Source: a virus. Taken from it: a DNA stretch of 22,565 nucleotides. The stretch covers positions 1 to 22,565 of the IMG/VR virus record IMGVR_UViG_3300025846_000041; one strand, given 5' to 3'. Each line of letters begins with the position of its first letter. Within the stretch, counting starts at the first letter, position 1. Positions 6,747 to 13,740 of the stretch are shown here, one piece after another. The position numbers and the translations under genes are program-made. Below the pieces are notes generated by a model. That model was not told the origin of the DNA. It saw only the letters and a program-made list of their open reading frames with translations, and did not search any database.

Positions 6747-8278
6747 TGCAGTGGGCACGCTACGACCGCGTGATGATCGCCTGGGACGGGCAACTCGGCC
6801 CGACCTTCCGCGCTGACGACAGCCGCCCCTATCACCACTTCGTCGTGTCTCGCGGCCTCATGGGTAACGGCAGCGACGCGAGGGTCGTCGGCAAGACTGA
6901 GGCCGAAGCGTACATCGACAACGCCGTCCAGCCGAGCCGCGTCTACCACTACAGCGTGCAGGGGGCGGATGACGCGGCCGAGACGACGCTGACGGCTGTG
7001 GGGCCGAAGTTCACGGTTGCGACGCCGCATTCGCCGCCGGTGGACCGGATTCCGCCGACTGTGCCGGGGGGCCTTGCTGCGGGAGCGGCGGAGACGCCGG
7101 CAGTGGCTGGAACCTGGGCCGAGACGCAGCCTGTCGGGGACATAAACCAGTATTGGAACACTTGCGCCGTGAGCGCCGACGGTTCGGTGCTGTTGGCGGG
7201 GAGTTACACCGGCGGCAGTCTCTACCTCTCCACGAACGGCGGCTCAAGCTGGGCCGATGCCCGACCTGACGGGGTGTCTGGGGACTGGCTCACTTGCGCC
7301 GTGAGCGCCGACGGTCTGGTGCTGTTGGCGGGGGCCTTCCCCGGCCGCCTCTGGCTCTCCACCAATGGCGGCACGAGTTGGGCCGAGACGAAGCCTATCA
7401 GGAAGGATGCGTCTTGGCGTTCCTGCGCCGTGAGCGCCGACGGTCTGGTTCTGTTGGCGGGGGTCTCCGGCGGTCGTCTCTATCTCTCCACGAACGGCGG
7501 CTCAAGCTGGGCTGAGACGCAGCCTGCCGGGAACGTGGATACGTGGTGGTACTCCTGCGCCTGTGATTCCGACGGCTCGGTGCTGTTGGCGGGAGTCAGC
7601 ACCGGCCGTCTCTATCTCTCCACGAACGGCGGCTCGAGTTGGGCCGAGATGCAGCCTGCCGGGGACGTGAGTAAGGGGTGGATCGCCTGTGCTTGTGATT
7701 CCGACGGCTCGGTGCTGCTGGCGGGGGTCGAATGGGGCCTCCTCTACCTCTCCACGAACGGCGGCTCAAGCTGGGCTGAGACTTCCGGGAACATAAACCA
7801 GTATTGGCACACTTGCGCCGTGAGCGCCGACGGTTCGGTGCTGTTGGCGGGGAGTTACACCGGCGGCCATGTCTACCTCTCCACGAACGGCGGCTCAAGC
7901 TGGGCCGAGACGTATCCTCCCGCGCTCGGGTATAAAGAATGGTACTGCTGCGCCGTGAACGCCGACGGTTCGGTGCTGTTGGCGGGAGTTGTCGGCGGCC
8001 GCCTCTTCCTCTACGGGGGCGGGGTAGCCCCCGGCCCCGGCGGCGGCGGCTGGACCTGGACCCCGAGCAGCAAGGCCGACCCCACGCGCCTGCTCGCCTA
8101 CCTCGTCTACGACAGTAATCAGTCGCAGCCCAAGGCCGTCGTCTGGGCAAGGGACGCGGCGGGCGACCCCGTGACTAGCTGGCCTGATCCCACGACCGGC
8201 CCGCGCAGTTATCGCATGGCCGCCATCGACAAAGACCTGAACATCTCCGCGCCGTCGAACATCGCGACGGCGGCATGA
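6746..8278 (+). CDS. Tail-tip protein: FN3 domain interrupted by a seven-bladed Asp-box propeller
   Basis: A 510-residue protein; ATG 6746 overlaps the tape measure stop (TGATG). Residues 1-95 are a beta domain (VYHYSVQGADD). Residues 100-112, PPTVPGGLAAG, are the classic opening strand of a fibronectin III domain. The expected continuation appears only at residues 436-510 (WTWTPSS..., SYRMAAIDKDLNISAPSN). Between them, residues 124-423 form seven units of about 43 residues, each with CAVSADGSVLLAG and LYLSTNGGSSWAE. The latter is an Asp-box (S-x-N-x-G-x-x-W) as found in propellers of the BNR/Ycf48 type. No sialidase catalytic residues are apparent. Position between tape measure and hub suggests a tail-tip or adhesin role; carbohydrate binding is inference. 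Confidence 0.85.
   Translation: MQWARYDRVMIAWDGQLGPTFRADDSRPYHHFVVSRGLMGNGSDARVVGKTEAEAYIDNAVQPSRVYHYSVQGADDAAETTLTAVGPKFTVATPHSPPVDRIPPTVPGGLAAGAAETPAVAGTWAETQPVGDINQYWNTCAVSADGSVLLAGSYTGGSLYLSTNGGSSWADARPDGVSGDWLTCAVSADGLVLLAGAFPGRLWLSTNGGTSWAETKPIRKDASWRSCAVSADGLVLLAGVSGGRLYLSTNGGSSWAETQPAGNVDTWWYSCACDSDGSVLLAGVSTGRLYLSTNGGSSWAEMQPAGDVSKGWIACACDSDGSVLLAGVEWGLLYLSTNGGSSWAETSGNINQYWHTCAVSADGSVLLAGSYTGGHVYLSTNGGSSWAETYPPALGYKEWYCCAVNADGSVLLAGVVGGRLFLYGGGVAPGPGGGGWTWTPSSKADPTRLLAYLVYDSNQSQPKAVVWARDAAGDPVTSWPDPTTGPRSYRMAAIDKDLNISAPSNIATAA
7115..8014 (+). repeat. Seven Asp-box blade repeats, array 1
   Basis: Seven in-frame units of about 129 bases, highly alike at DNA level: the blocks encoding SADGSVLLAG and YLSTNGGSSW are nearly identical in several units. 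The first and sixth units share a 76-base stretch (7141-7216 and 7792-7867) with one mismatch, and the similarity continues beyond with a few more. The last unit degenerates at its end (FLYGGG) into a Gly/Pro linker. Confidence 0.9.
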
Positions 8279-8304
8279 TGACCACCAACGCCACCGGGAG
8301 GTGA
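8278..8304 (+). other. Possible minicistron MTTNATGR overlapping the ribosome binding site
   Basis: ATG 8278 overlaps the TGA of the upstream gene (ATGATG context), and its eight-codon frame stops inside the GGGAGGTGA ribosome binding site of the next gene. It resembles the minicistron at 13707 (also starting ATGACCACC). It may couple translation, or be chance. Confidence 0.25.
8296..8304 (+). promoter_or_regulatory. Ribosome binding site GGGAGGTGA preceding an ATC start
   Basis: A near-perfect anti-Shine-Dalgarno match placed nine bases (from GGAGG) before ATC 8311. The only nearby conventional starts, GTG 8301 and ATG 8278, run into stops within nine codons. The site therefore decides in favour of ATC as initiator for the following gene. 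Confidence 0.7.
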
Positions 8305-8310
8305 GCTACC

Positions 8311-8808
8311 ATCGCTAATAACATCTCGATTCTGGACGGCGCTGGCGTCAGCAAGACCGTCGCAACGACCGACACCGGCGGCGTCCACACCGAGCACGCC
8401 GAACTGGTTGCCAGCACAGCGGCCATCGGCAAGCTCACGGCGAACCCCGACGTTGAGATCGGCTCCGTGAAGATAGCCGCCAACGGCAAGACTCGCGTGA
8501 GTAAGCGCGTCGCCCTGACGGCATCTCAGACCGGCGTTACCATCTGGGACCCGACTGCCGGCACGAAGTTCGTCCTGACCAAGCTCGTCGTCTCCTGCAA
8601 GACCGCGGGCGACGTTGACTTCTTCGATTCCACCGACAGCGGCAACACGGTCATCACCCCCATCATCACAATGGCCATCGGTGGCACATGGCTGGCAATC
8701 TGGCAACTGGACATGCCTTACACCTCGGCCACCGCCGACAACATCCTCAAGTACACCAGCGGCAGCGGCTTCACGGGCAGTGTCTATGCCGAGGGATGGG
8801 AAGTCTGA
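8311..8808 (+). CDS. Tail-associated beta protein of unknown function, apparent ATC start
   Basis: With ATC 8311 as start the protein is 165 residues and begins (M)ANNISILDGAGVS, a typical phage structural protein opening. The first conventional in-frame start is GTG 8467, which has no good ribosome binding site and would remove 52 residues of clearly coding sequence (TVATTDTGGVHTEHAEL). The rest is beta-rich, with blocks GTKFVLTKLVVSC, DVDFFDSTDSGNTVI and a C-terminal GSVYAEGWEV. Similar small beta proteins occur in phage tail and decoration gene sets, but I recognise no named family. The next gene starts directly at its stop. Location in the tail-tip cluster implies a virion protein. Confidence 0.75.
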   Translation: MANNISILDGAGVSKTVATTDTGGVHTEHAELVASTAAIGKLTANPDVEIGSVKIAANGKTRVSKRVALTASQTGVTIWDPTAGTKFVLTKLVVSCKTAGDVDFFDSTDSGNTVITPIITMAIGGTWLAIWQLDMPYTSATADNILKYTSGSGFTGSVYAEGWEV

Positions 8809-9063
8809 TTGAGCCTGTTCTCCCTCCTGCGCGGCGGCAACGCGCCGACCATAACGGGCTTCGCACCGGCCTCGGCTCTGGTCGGCCACACAGTGACCAT
8901 CACCGGGACCGGCTTCATCGGCGCGACGGCGCTCTCCTTCCACGGCACGGCAGCGACCGCGTGGAGCGTCGTCAGTAACACCACGATCAGTGCCAAGGTG
9001 CCGGTGGGGGCGACGAGTGGGGTAATTACCGTCACGCATCCGGCAGGCAGCGTGCAGTCGTGA
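8809..9063 (+). CDS. Stand-alone IPT/TIG immunoglobulin-like domain protein
   Basis: An 84-residue protein starting at TTG 8809, immediately after the preceding TGA; GAGGGA upstream is a weak-to-fair site. Apart from a short leader (MSLFSLLRGG) it consists of one IPT/TIG domain: APTITGFAPASALVGHTVTI, TGTGFIGATALSFHG, then TTISAKVPVGATSGVITVTH. Such Ig-like folds usually sit inside larger surface or tail proteins; a protein made of one alone is unusual. Its TGA overlaps the hub gene's GTG (GTGA), so the two are probably translated together. It may decorate the tail tip. A second IPT domain is embedded in the spike gene at 14315. Confidence 0.85.
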   Translation: MSLFSLLRGGNAPTITGFAPASALVGHTVTITGTGFIGATALSFHGTAATAWSVVSNTTISAKVPVGATSGVITVTHPAGSVQS

Positions 9064-12056
9064 CCGACTTCACCGTCGTAAGTGCGCCTGCCGCCCCGGC
9101 GTCGGGTTCTCTCACCAACGCGGTCCATACGCTCATCGGCCAGATCAACGTCACCGTGGGCGGCACCGATTACACCGCCTATGCCGAGAACCTGACCTAC
9201 GACGTCAACACGTCCGGCGGCTTCGGCGCCTGCTCCTTCCGCCTGCGCCCGCCCGCGACCCCGCCGAGCTACGATGACGCGATCCTCATCACAGCCTACG
9301 GCGAGACGCTGTACTCGGGAACGGTCGTCAACACGCCGGACATCGCCTACACCGGCGAGAACGTCGCTTACGAGGTCGTCGGCGAGGGACCGGCGCGGGG
9401 GTTCGGCACCGCCGAGGACTTCGCATGGATGGGCAACGACCGCGACCTCGGTGCATGGAAACAACTCGACTGCCAGCACTGGGACGCGGCGGCCAACGGT
9501 TTCGAGATCACGCAGGCCGTGGACGCAGGACTGCGCTTCCAGTCGAGCGACGTCGATGCACTGGCGACCGACCAGAGCAGCATCGACGGCGCCTACAAGT
9601 ACCAGGGCCTGGCGGGGGATTACATTGGGAACTCCCCGCCCGTCTCGGCCGCGAACAAGAACTGGATGGTCACGGCGTCCGACTCCGACGGCTCGGTACT
9701 TCTGGCCGGCGCCTACGGCGGTCGCCTCTACCTTTCCGTCGACGGCGGCACGACGTGGACCAGGCAGACTCCTGCTGGGAACGCGGACAGACTGTGGCGC
9801 ACCTGCGCCTCCGACTCCGACGGCTCGGTACTTCTGGCTGGAGTCAACCGGGGCCGCCTCTACCTCACGTCAAACAGCGGAGCGGACTGGGCCGAGGTGC
9901 GGCCCGCAGGAAGCGCGAACAAGGGTTGGCAAGTCTGCGCCTGCGACTCGGATGGTTCCGTGCTTTTGGCGGGGGACTTCGGCAGCGAAACAGGGGCTGG
10001 CGGGCGCCTTTACATCTCGACCGACGGCGGCGTGAACTGGACGGAGGCCCGGCCTGCCGGCGACACGAACCAGCACTGGCGCAGCGGATCGGCCAGCGCC
10101 GACGGAGCCGTCTTGCTTGCAGGAGTCCACGATGGCCGCCTCTGGCTCTCGACAAACAGCGGCACGACATGGACGCAGCAGACGCCCGCCGGGGTCACGG
10201 ATCAGGACTGGCGCGGTTGTGCCGTAAGCGCCAACGGCGCGGTATTGCTGGCGGGCGATTACGGCGGCAGCGTGCCGGCAAGCGGCGCCCGTCTCTGGCT
10301 GTCTACCAACGGCGGCTCTAGCTGGGCCGAAACCAGGCCCGCCGGGGACGTCAGCAAGCACTGGCGCAGTTGCGCCGTGGATGCCGACGGCTCAGTCCTG
10401 CTAGCGGGGACATACGGAGGCAGGCTCTACCGTTCGACCAACAGCGGGTCAAGCTGGACAGAGATGACGCCCGCCGGGTCCGTGGACAGGAACTGGCGTA
10501 GCTGCACCTCAGACTCTGACGGCTCCGTGCTAATGGTCGCGGCCTACGGTGGCAGGCTCTACCTGTCGACTGACGGCGGCGCGACGTGGCATGAGCTGGC
10601 GCCCGCCGACGCCGACTACGCCGCCGACTGCCCGCCGGCGAAAATCCTCTGGTCGGCGCACTACTACCACATTCAGGACGGGCTGACCGCGGACCGCATC
10701 ACGGGCCTGAAGGCGCAGGCGCGGTATGACCTGCGGACGCCGATCGAGGACGCGAAGACCATCGACAACCTCAACGACCCGCAGGGCGCCGCGGACCCCG
10801 ATTACGGCCACCGCTTCTCGACCTATTCCACGCTCAATATGTGGACTGAGTTCTACCACCTCGACGCCCCGCCCGGCTCCATGTGGGCGGCCGTCTATGC
10901 CTGCGACGATCCGCGCGACCTGCCGATCAAGGATCCGGTGGCGATGCTTGACGACCCGCACCGCCTGCACCTGTTCGAGCCGCGCAGTCATACCGACCCC
11001 GTGGTCTACGCGGTCGACGACGAGGGCTTCATCGAATACGACGAGATGGGCCACGCCGTCATCGCCACGCCCGCCGAAGAAGAGGCCATCGACTTGACCT
11101 GTGACAACAAGTTCCTCGTCTTCTACTCCAGCTACGTGGTCATCCAGCTTCCGGTGCCGTTCAACGCCCTGTACGACGCGGGCCTCGACCACCTCGTGTG
11201 GAGCGAGTGGTACGCGCTCAACACCCTGTATACCGAATCTGGACAGTTCTGCGAACTGCGCGACGTGGAGATCCTGGCGAACGGTTACCCGGGCGGCAAT
11301 GACCTCGCGTGGGCCATCGGGGCCGTGGTCGGTGGCGGTGACATCAGCCCCGTCACCCTGACCGGCAAGCCGACCCTCAAGATCGAGCCGTACACGACCA
11401 AGCTCGCCGGCATCGAGCAACTTGTCGGCATGTCACCCGACCCGCTGTACTGGGGATGGGACCCCGACTTCTTCTGCACGACCGACCGGGGCAGCGTGAG
11501 CTTTGATGCCGACATACCCGGCGTCACCGTGGCGGCGGCCATCAAGAACGACGGCGTAATTGACACGGCCACCGTCATCTATTCGGACTCGACGGGCGAG
11601 CTTGACGACCGCCGCGTGCTGGCCGCATGGGTGCCCTACAGCCTGACCTTCGACATGAACGGCGACGGCGTGACGAGTCCGGCTGAGATGAGCGGGCTTA
11701 TCGACGCATCGCACATCGCCTGCGACGCCGACTGCGCCGCCGAGATCGCCCAGTCACTCATAGACCAGCGCGGCGGCCACGGCCCGCAGTGGGAAGGGAC
11801 CATCACCCTGCTCGGCTACGCGCGGGCGGGGGCGACCCCGGTCGGCAGCAGCGTCAACTGCGGGGACGTCTCCGGGGGCATCGTCACTTCGCTATCCGCG
11901 GACGTGGACGGCGACAGCGTCACCCTGTCACTGGGCGGGACTGGCTTTGAGGATCGGTTCGCTAGCAGCCCTGGCCAGCCGAACTCCGCAGTGCCGGCAA
12001 ACTCTTCGGCCGCCAAGGGGCCGCCGATGCGCTACATGCTCCAAAGGGGGGATTGA
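9060..12056 (+). CDS. Baseplate hub-like tail protein with an inserted seven-bladed propeller
   Basis: A 998-residue protein starting at GTG 9060 over the previous stop. Residues 20-130 resemble the first domain of siphovirus hub proteins: INVTVGGTDYTAYAENLTYD, then a strand pair ILITAYGETLYSGTV followed by VAYEVVGEGPARGF. Residues about 188-515 are seven Asp-box blades of the type seen in the gene at 6746. The remaining half (515-998) is beta-rich and ends with EGTITLLGYARAGATPVGSS and SLSADVDGDSVTLSLG, like the hub C-terminal strands. An EF-hand-like loop, DMNGDGVTSPAE, starts at residue 865. Hubs close the tail tube and carry the receptor-binding apparatus. Assignment as hub is moderately sure; the propeller is clear. 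Confidence 0.75.
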   Translation: MTDFTVVSAPAAPASGSLTNAVHTLIGQINVTVGGTDYTAYAENLTYDVNTSGGFGACSFRLRPPATPPSYDDAILITAYGETLYSGTVVNTPDIAYTGENVAYEVVGEGPARGFGTAEDFAWMGNDRDLGAWKQLDCQHWDAAANGFEITQAVDAGLRFQSSDVDALATDQSSIDGAYKYQGLAGDYIGNSPPVSAANKNWMVTASDSDGSVLLAGAYGGRLYLSVDGGTTWTRQTPAGNADRLWRTCASDSDGSVLLAGVNRGRLYLTSNSGADWAEVRPAGSANKGWQVCACDSDGSVLLAGDFGSETGAGGRLYISTDGGVNWTEARPAGDTNQHWRSGSASADGAVLLAGVHDGRLWLSTNSGTTWTQQTPAGVTDQDWRGCAVSANGAVLLAGDYGGSVPASGARLWLSTNGGSSWAETRPAGDVSKHWRSCAVDADGSVLLAGTYGGRLYRSTNSGSSWTEMTPAGSVDRNWRSCTSDSDGSVLMVAAYGGRLYLSTDGGATWHELAPADADYAADCPPAKILWSAHYYHIQDGLTADRITGLKAQARYDLRTPIEDAKTIDNLNDPQGAADPDYGHRFSTYSTLNMWTEFYHLDAPPGSMWAAVYACDDPRDLPIKDPVAMLDDPHRLHLFEPRSHTDPVVYAVDDEGFIEYDEMGHAVIATPAEEEAIDLTCDNKFLVFYSSYVVIQLPVPFNALYDAGLDHLVWSEWYALNTLYTESGQFCELRDVEILANGYPGGNDLAWAIGAVVGGGDISPVTLTGKPTLKIEPYTTKLAGIEQLVGMSPDPLYWGWDPDFFCTTDRGSVSFDADIPGVTVAAAIKNDGVIDTATVIYSDSTGELDDRRVLAAWVPYSLTFDMNGDGVTSPAEMSGLIDASHIACDADCAAEIAQSLIDQRGGHGPQWEGTITLLGYARAGATPVGSSVNCGDVSGGIVTSLSADVDGDSVTLSLGGTGFEDRFASSPGQPNSAVPANSSAAKGPPMRYMLQRGD
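9621..10605 (+). repeat. Seven Asp-box blade repeats, array 2
   Basis: Seven units of about 43-51 residues with SDGSVLLAG or a variant, then GRLYLS-DGG-TW or GRLWLSTNSGTTW. Two blades carry short loop insertions (FGSETGAG in unit 3, YGGSVPASGA in unit 5). Units are more diverged at DNA level than array 1 and prefer different codons (GTACTTCTGGC rather than GTGCTGTTGGC), so this array looks older or separately acquired. Confidence 0.9.
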
Positions 12057-12469
12057 TGGCTGACGTATGCACGCTCGGCACCGGGACGCCGCTCAACCTG
12101 AATGACCGCTCAAAGACCTTCGTCGACTACGGCGTCGACCTCGGCTACAAGCGCACGGAGTTCGATGAGGTGCGCTCCTACACCGGAAGCATTCGGCAGG
12201 TGGACGTGCATCAGCCGCTCATTGACGTGGTGCTCCCCATGACGGTCAAGGGGACCGGCGGCACGCCCGCCGACGACCTCTATGACACGCTGGTGCTCAT
12301 CAAGGCGCAGTGCATCGCGGGCGGTACGCTGACGTGGCAACCGGACGGGGAGCCAAGCGGTCAGACGTTCACCGTCGGGCCGTCATCGGAACCTGAAATC
12401 AAGTTCGACGAGCTCTACAAACTGCGCCACATCGCGAAGTTCGAGCTGCACCTGAAGCGTATGCCGTAA
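12056..12469 (+). CDS. Small tail protein downstream of the hub
   Basis: A 137-residue protein. ATG 12056 overlaps the hub stop (TGATG) behind AAAGGGGGG; an in-frame TTG at 12053 is equally close and would add one residue. The sequence is alpha/beta: LNLNDRSKTFVDYGVDLGYK, DVVLPMTVKGTGGT, DDLYDTLVLIKAQCIAGGTL and a C-terminal KLRHIAKFELHLKRMP strand. A strand-helix-strand build with a final alternating basic strand fits minor tail or baseplate proteins. No named family was recognised. It is the last gene before the hairpin at 12502 and so probably ends the tail-tip transcription block. Confidence 0.8.
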   Translation: MADVCTLGTGTPLNLNDRSKTFVDYGVDLGYKRTEFDEVRSYTGSIRQVDVHQPLIDVVLPMTVKGTGGTPADDLYDTLVLIKAQCIAGGTLTWQPDGEPSGQTFTVGPSSEPEIKFDELYKLRHIAKFELHLKRMP

Positions 12470-12501
12470 GACTTTCGACCGCGCGGTTCCCCCTCGCGCT
12501 C

Positions 12502-12540
12502 CGGCCCCCGTCCGCTGATACCGGGCGGGGGCCGCACTTT
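12502..12540 (+). terminator. GC-rich hairpin, possible transcription terminator
   Basis: CGGCCCCCGTCC (12502-12513) pairs with GGGCGGGGGCCG (12523-12534) over 12 base pairs with one G-T pair and a nine-base loop, followed by CACTTTCC. The U-run is poor, so intrinsic termination is uncertain. The position, in the only sizeable intergenic gap (12470-12567) between tail and lysis genes, supports a terminator or processing site. Confidence 0.55.
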
Positions 12541-12567
12541 CCACACACCACAAAGCAAGGGTACGCG

Positions 12568-12969
12568 ATGACCGAGCACGACTTCAGAGAACAGATAATC
12601 GCACGCGTGGCATCGCTCACGACGGCGGTCGACATGCTCAAGATTGAGGTCCGTGAGACCACCGATCAACTCTGGCGGCGGACCGATGACCGCTTCAGGG
12701 CAATGGAAACGGCCACCTCGGCGGCCCTTGCGGCGGCGGATAAGGCGAACGTTACGGCACTCACGGCGGCGGAAAAGGCCGTGGTCAAGCAGGAGCTCCT
12801 CGCCATGGCCCGATCCGCGCAGCAGGACGACCGGATCAGCGATCTCAGTACCCGCGCGGAGCAGGGTACGGGTCGTGGGGAAGGTCAGAAGGCCACCCTC
12901 TACGGCGCTGCGGCGATCATCATGGCCCTCGTCGCCGTCGTCTCGCTAATCACCCAGTTCGCCCACTAG
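12568..12969 (+). CDS. Holin-like protein with coiled coil and C-terminal membrane segment
   Basis: A 133-residue protein starting at ATG 12568 (AAGCAAGGG upstream). Residues 1-100 are a heptad-rich helix (RVASLTTAVDMLKIEVRE, then Ala/Lys/Glu-rich segments) predicted to form a coiled coil. Residues 109-131 (ATLYGAAAIIMALVAVVSL...) form one membrane helix at the end. This soluble-coiled-coil-plus-one-TM plan is shared by holin-associated proteins of the XhlA type and by several phage holins. The endolysin gene follows directly, its ribosome binding site overlapping this gene's TAG. A pore-forming or endolysin-release role is inferred from layout. A spanin is less likely because no lipobox or second membrane partner is seen. 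Confidence 0.7.
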   Translation: MTEHDFREQIIARVASLTTAVDMLKIEVRETTDQLWRRTDDRFRAMETATSAALAAADKANVTALTAAEKAVVKQELLAMARSAQQDDRISDLSTRAEQGTGRGEGQKATLYGAAAIIMALVAVVSLITQFAH

Positions 12970-12973
12970 GAGG
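12968..12973 (+). promoter_or_regulatory. Ribosome binding site AGGAGG preceding an ATC start
   Basis: A consensus AGGAGG overlapping the upstream TAG stop, five bases before ATC 12979. An in-frame stop at 12967 excludes any earlier start, and the first conventional start (ATG 13006) is 32 bases from this site. Together with the site at 8296 it points to ATC initiation. Confidence 0.7.
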
Positions 12974-12978
12974 CACCC

Positions 12979-13707
12979 ATCAACATCATCATCCTCAAAG
13001 CCGAGATGCGCGCCTACGCCAAGGCGAACAAGCTCGAGATCCCGCCGGTCACCTGGAGGACCGCGACCTGGGGCGGCAATGCCAAGACCCTCGCCTGGCG
13101 CGTCAGCAAGCACAAGACCGGGCACGGCACCACCGAGAAGAACGCCCTCTGGGCGATGTTCCATCCGGCGCCCCAGTACGCCGTCAGGCACGACTACGAC
13201 GCCGTGCATCACAGCGGGAACCGCGCCCTCGCCGTGGTCCACCAGATCGTCCTGCACGACATGGAGGTTGCAGCCTTCCTCACAGCCGCCGAGGACGTCG
13301 GCCGCTACTTCGAGATGAAGCAGTCCGGCGGCTCGACAAACGCCGGCGTCGACAACAACTCGATCCAGAGCTACCTCGACGACACCGTGATCCCGTGGGG
13401 CGCGCCCTACGTCAATACGAGCGGCGAGCATGTCGAGCAGATGGGCAAGGCATCTTGGACCGAGGCCGAGTGGAAGAAGTACGCCGCCGGCACGCTCGAC
13501 CGGACGGCCTGGTGGATTGCCCGTAAGGCGAAGAAGCTCCACATCCCGATCCGCGCCCTAACCGATGAGCAACTCCATGCCAACGAGAAGGGCATCACCA
13601 CGCATCGGCAGTGCTCGCGGGTGTTCCACATCTACGGAGGCCACACCGATCCCGGCACAGGTTTCCCCTACGCGGAGATCCTGGAGACGGCAAGGAAGTA
13701 CGCATAA
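12979..13707 (+). CDS. Endolysin: N-acetylmuramoyl-L-alanine amidase, apparent ATC start
   Basis: From ATC 12979 the protein is 242 residues and begins (M)NIIILKAEMRAYAKAN; the first conventional start, ATG 13006, would drop nine residues and lies too far from the AGGAGG. The fold fits the Amidase_2/PGRP family, zinc amidases that cut the bond between MurNAc and the stem peptide. Visible are QIVLHDMEVA with a probable zinc ligand His93, a GVDNNSIQSYLDDTVIPWGA substrate-cleft segment, GEHVEQMG, and the late GGHTDPGTGFP motif with His222 and Asp224. A separate cell-wall-binding domain is not obvious; N-terminal residues 1-80 may help. It lies behind the holin-like gene, forming a lysis cassette placed within the tail and adhesin genes. 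Confidence 0.88.
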   Translation: MNIIILKAEMRAYAKANKLEIPPVTWRTATWGGNAKTLAWRVSKHKTGHGTTEKNALWAMFHPAPQYAVRHDYDAVHHSGNRALAVVHQIVLHDMEVAAFLTAAEDVGRYFEMKQSGGSTNAGVDNNSIQSYLDDTVIPWGAPYVNTSGEHVEQMGKASWTEAEWKKYAAGTLDRTAWWIARKAKKLHIPIRALTDEQLHANEKGITTHRQCSRVFHIYGGHTDPGTGFPYAEILETARKYA

Positions 13708-13739
13708 TGACCACCCCCACCCCACCCCTAGGAGACTGA
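13707..13739 (+). other. Possible minicistron MTTPTPPLGD
   Basis: ATG 13707 overlaps the endolysin stop (TAATG). Its ten codons end at TGA 13737-13739, two bases before the next gene's ATG, and contain that gene's AGGAGA. It resembles the minicistron at 8278. A coupling role is speculative. Confidence 0.25.
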
Positions 13740-13740
13740 T

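Noticed and set aside
8015-8036. GC-rich inverted repeat (GGGGGC...GCCCCC) as a terminator
   Set aside because: It lies inside the coding linker after the propeller, has no T-run, and is explained by Gly/Pro codons.
7115-10605. Calling the Asp-box proteins sialidases
   Set aside because: Asp-boxes are structural and shared by many propellers; no arginine triad or other catalytic set is visible in either array.
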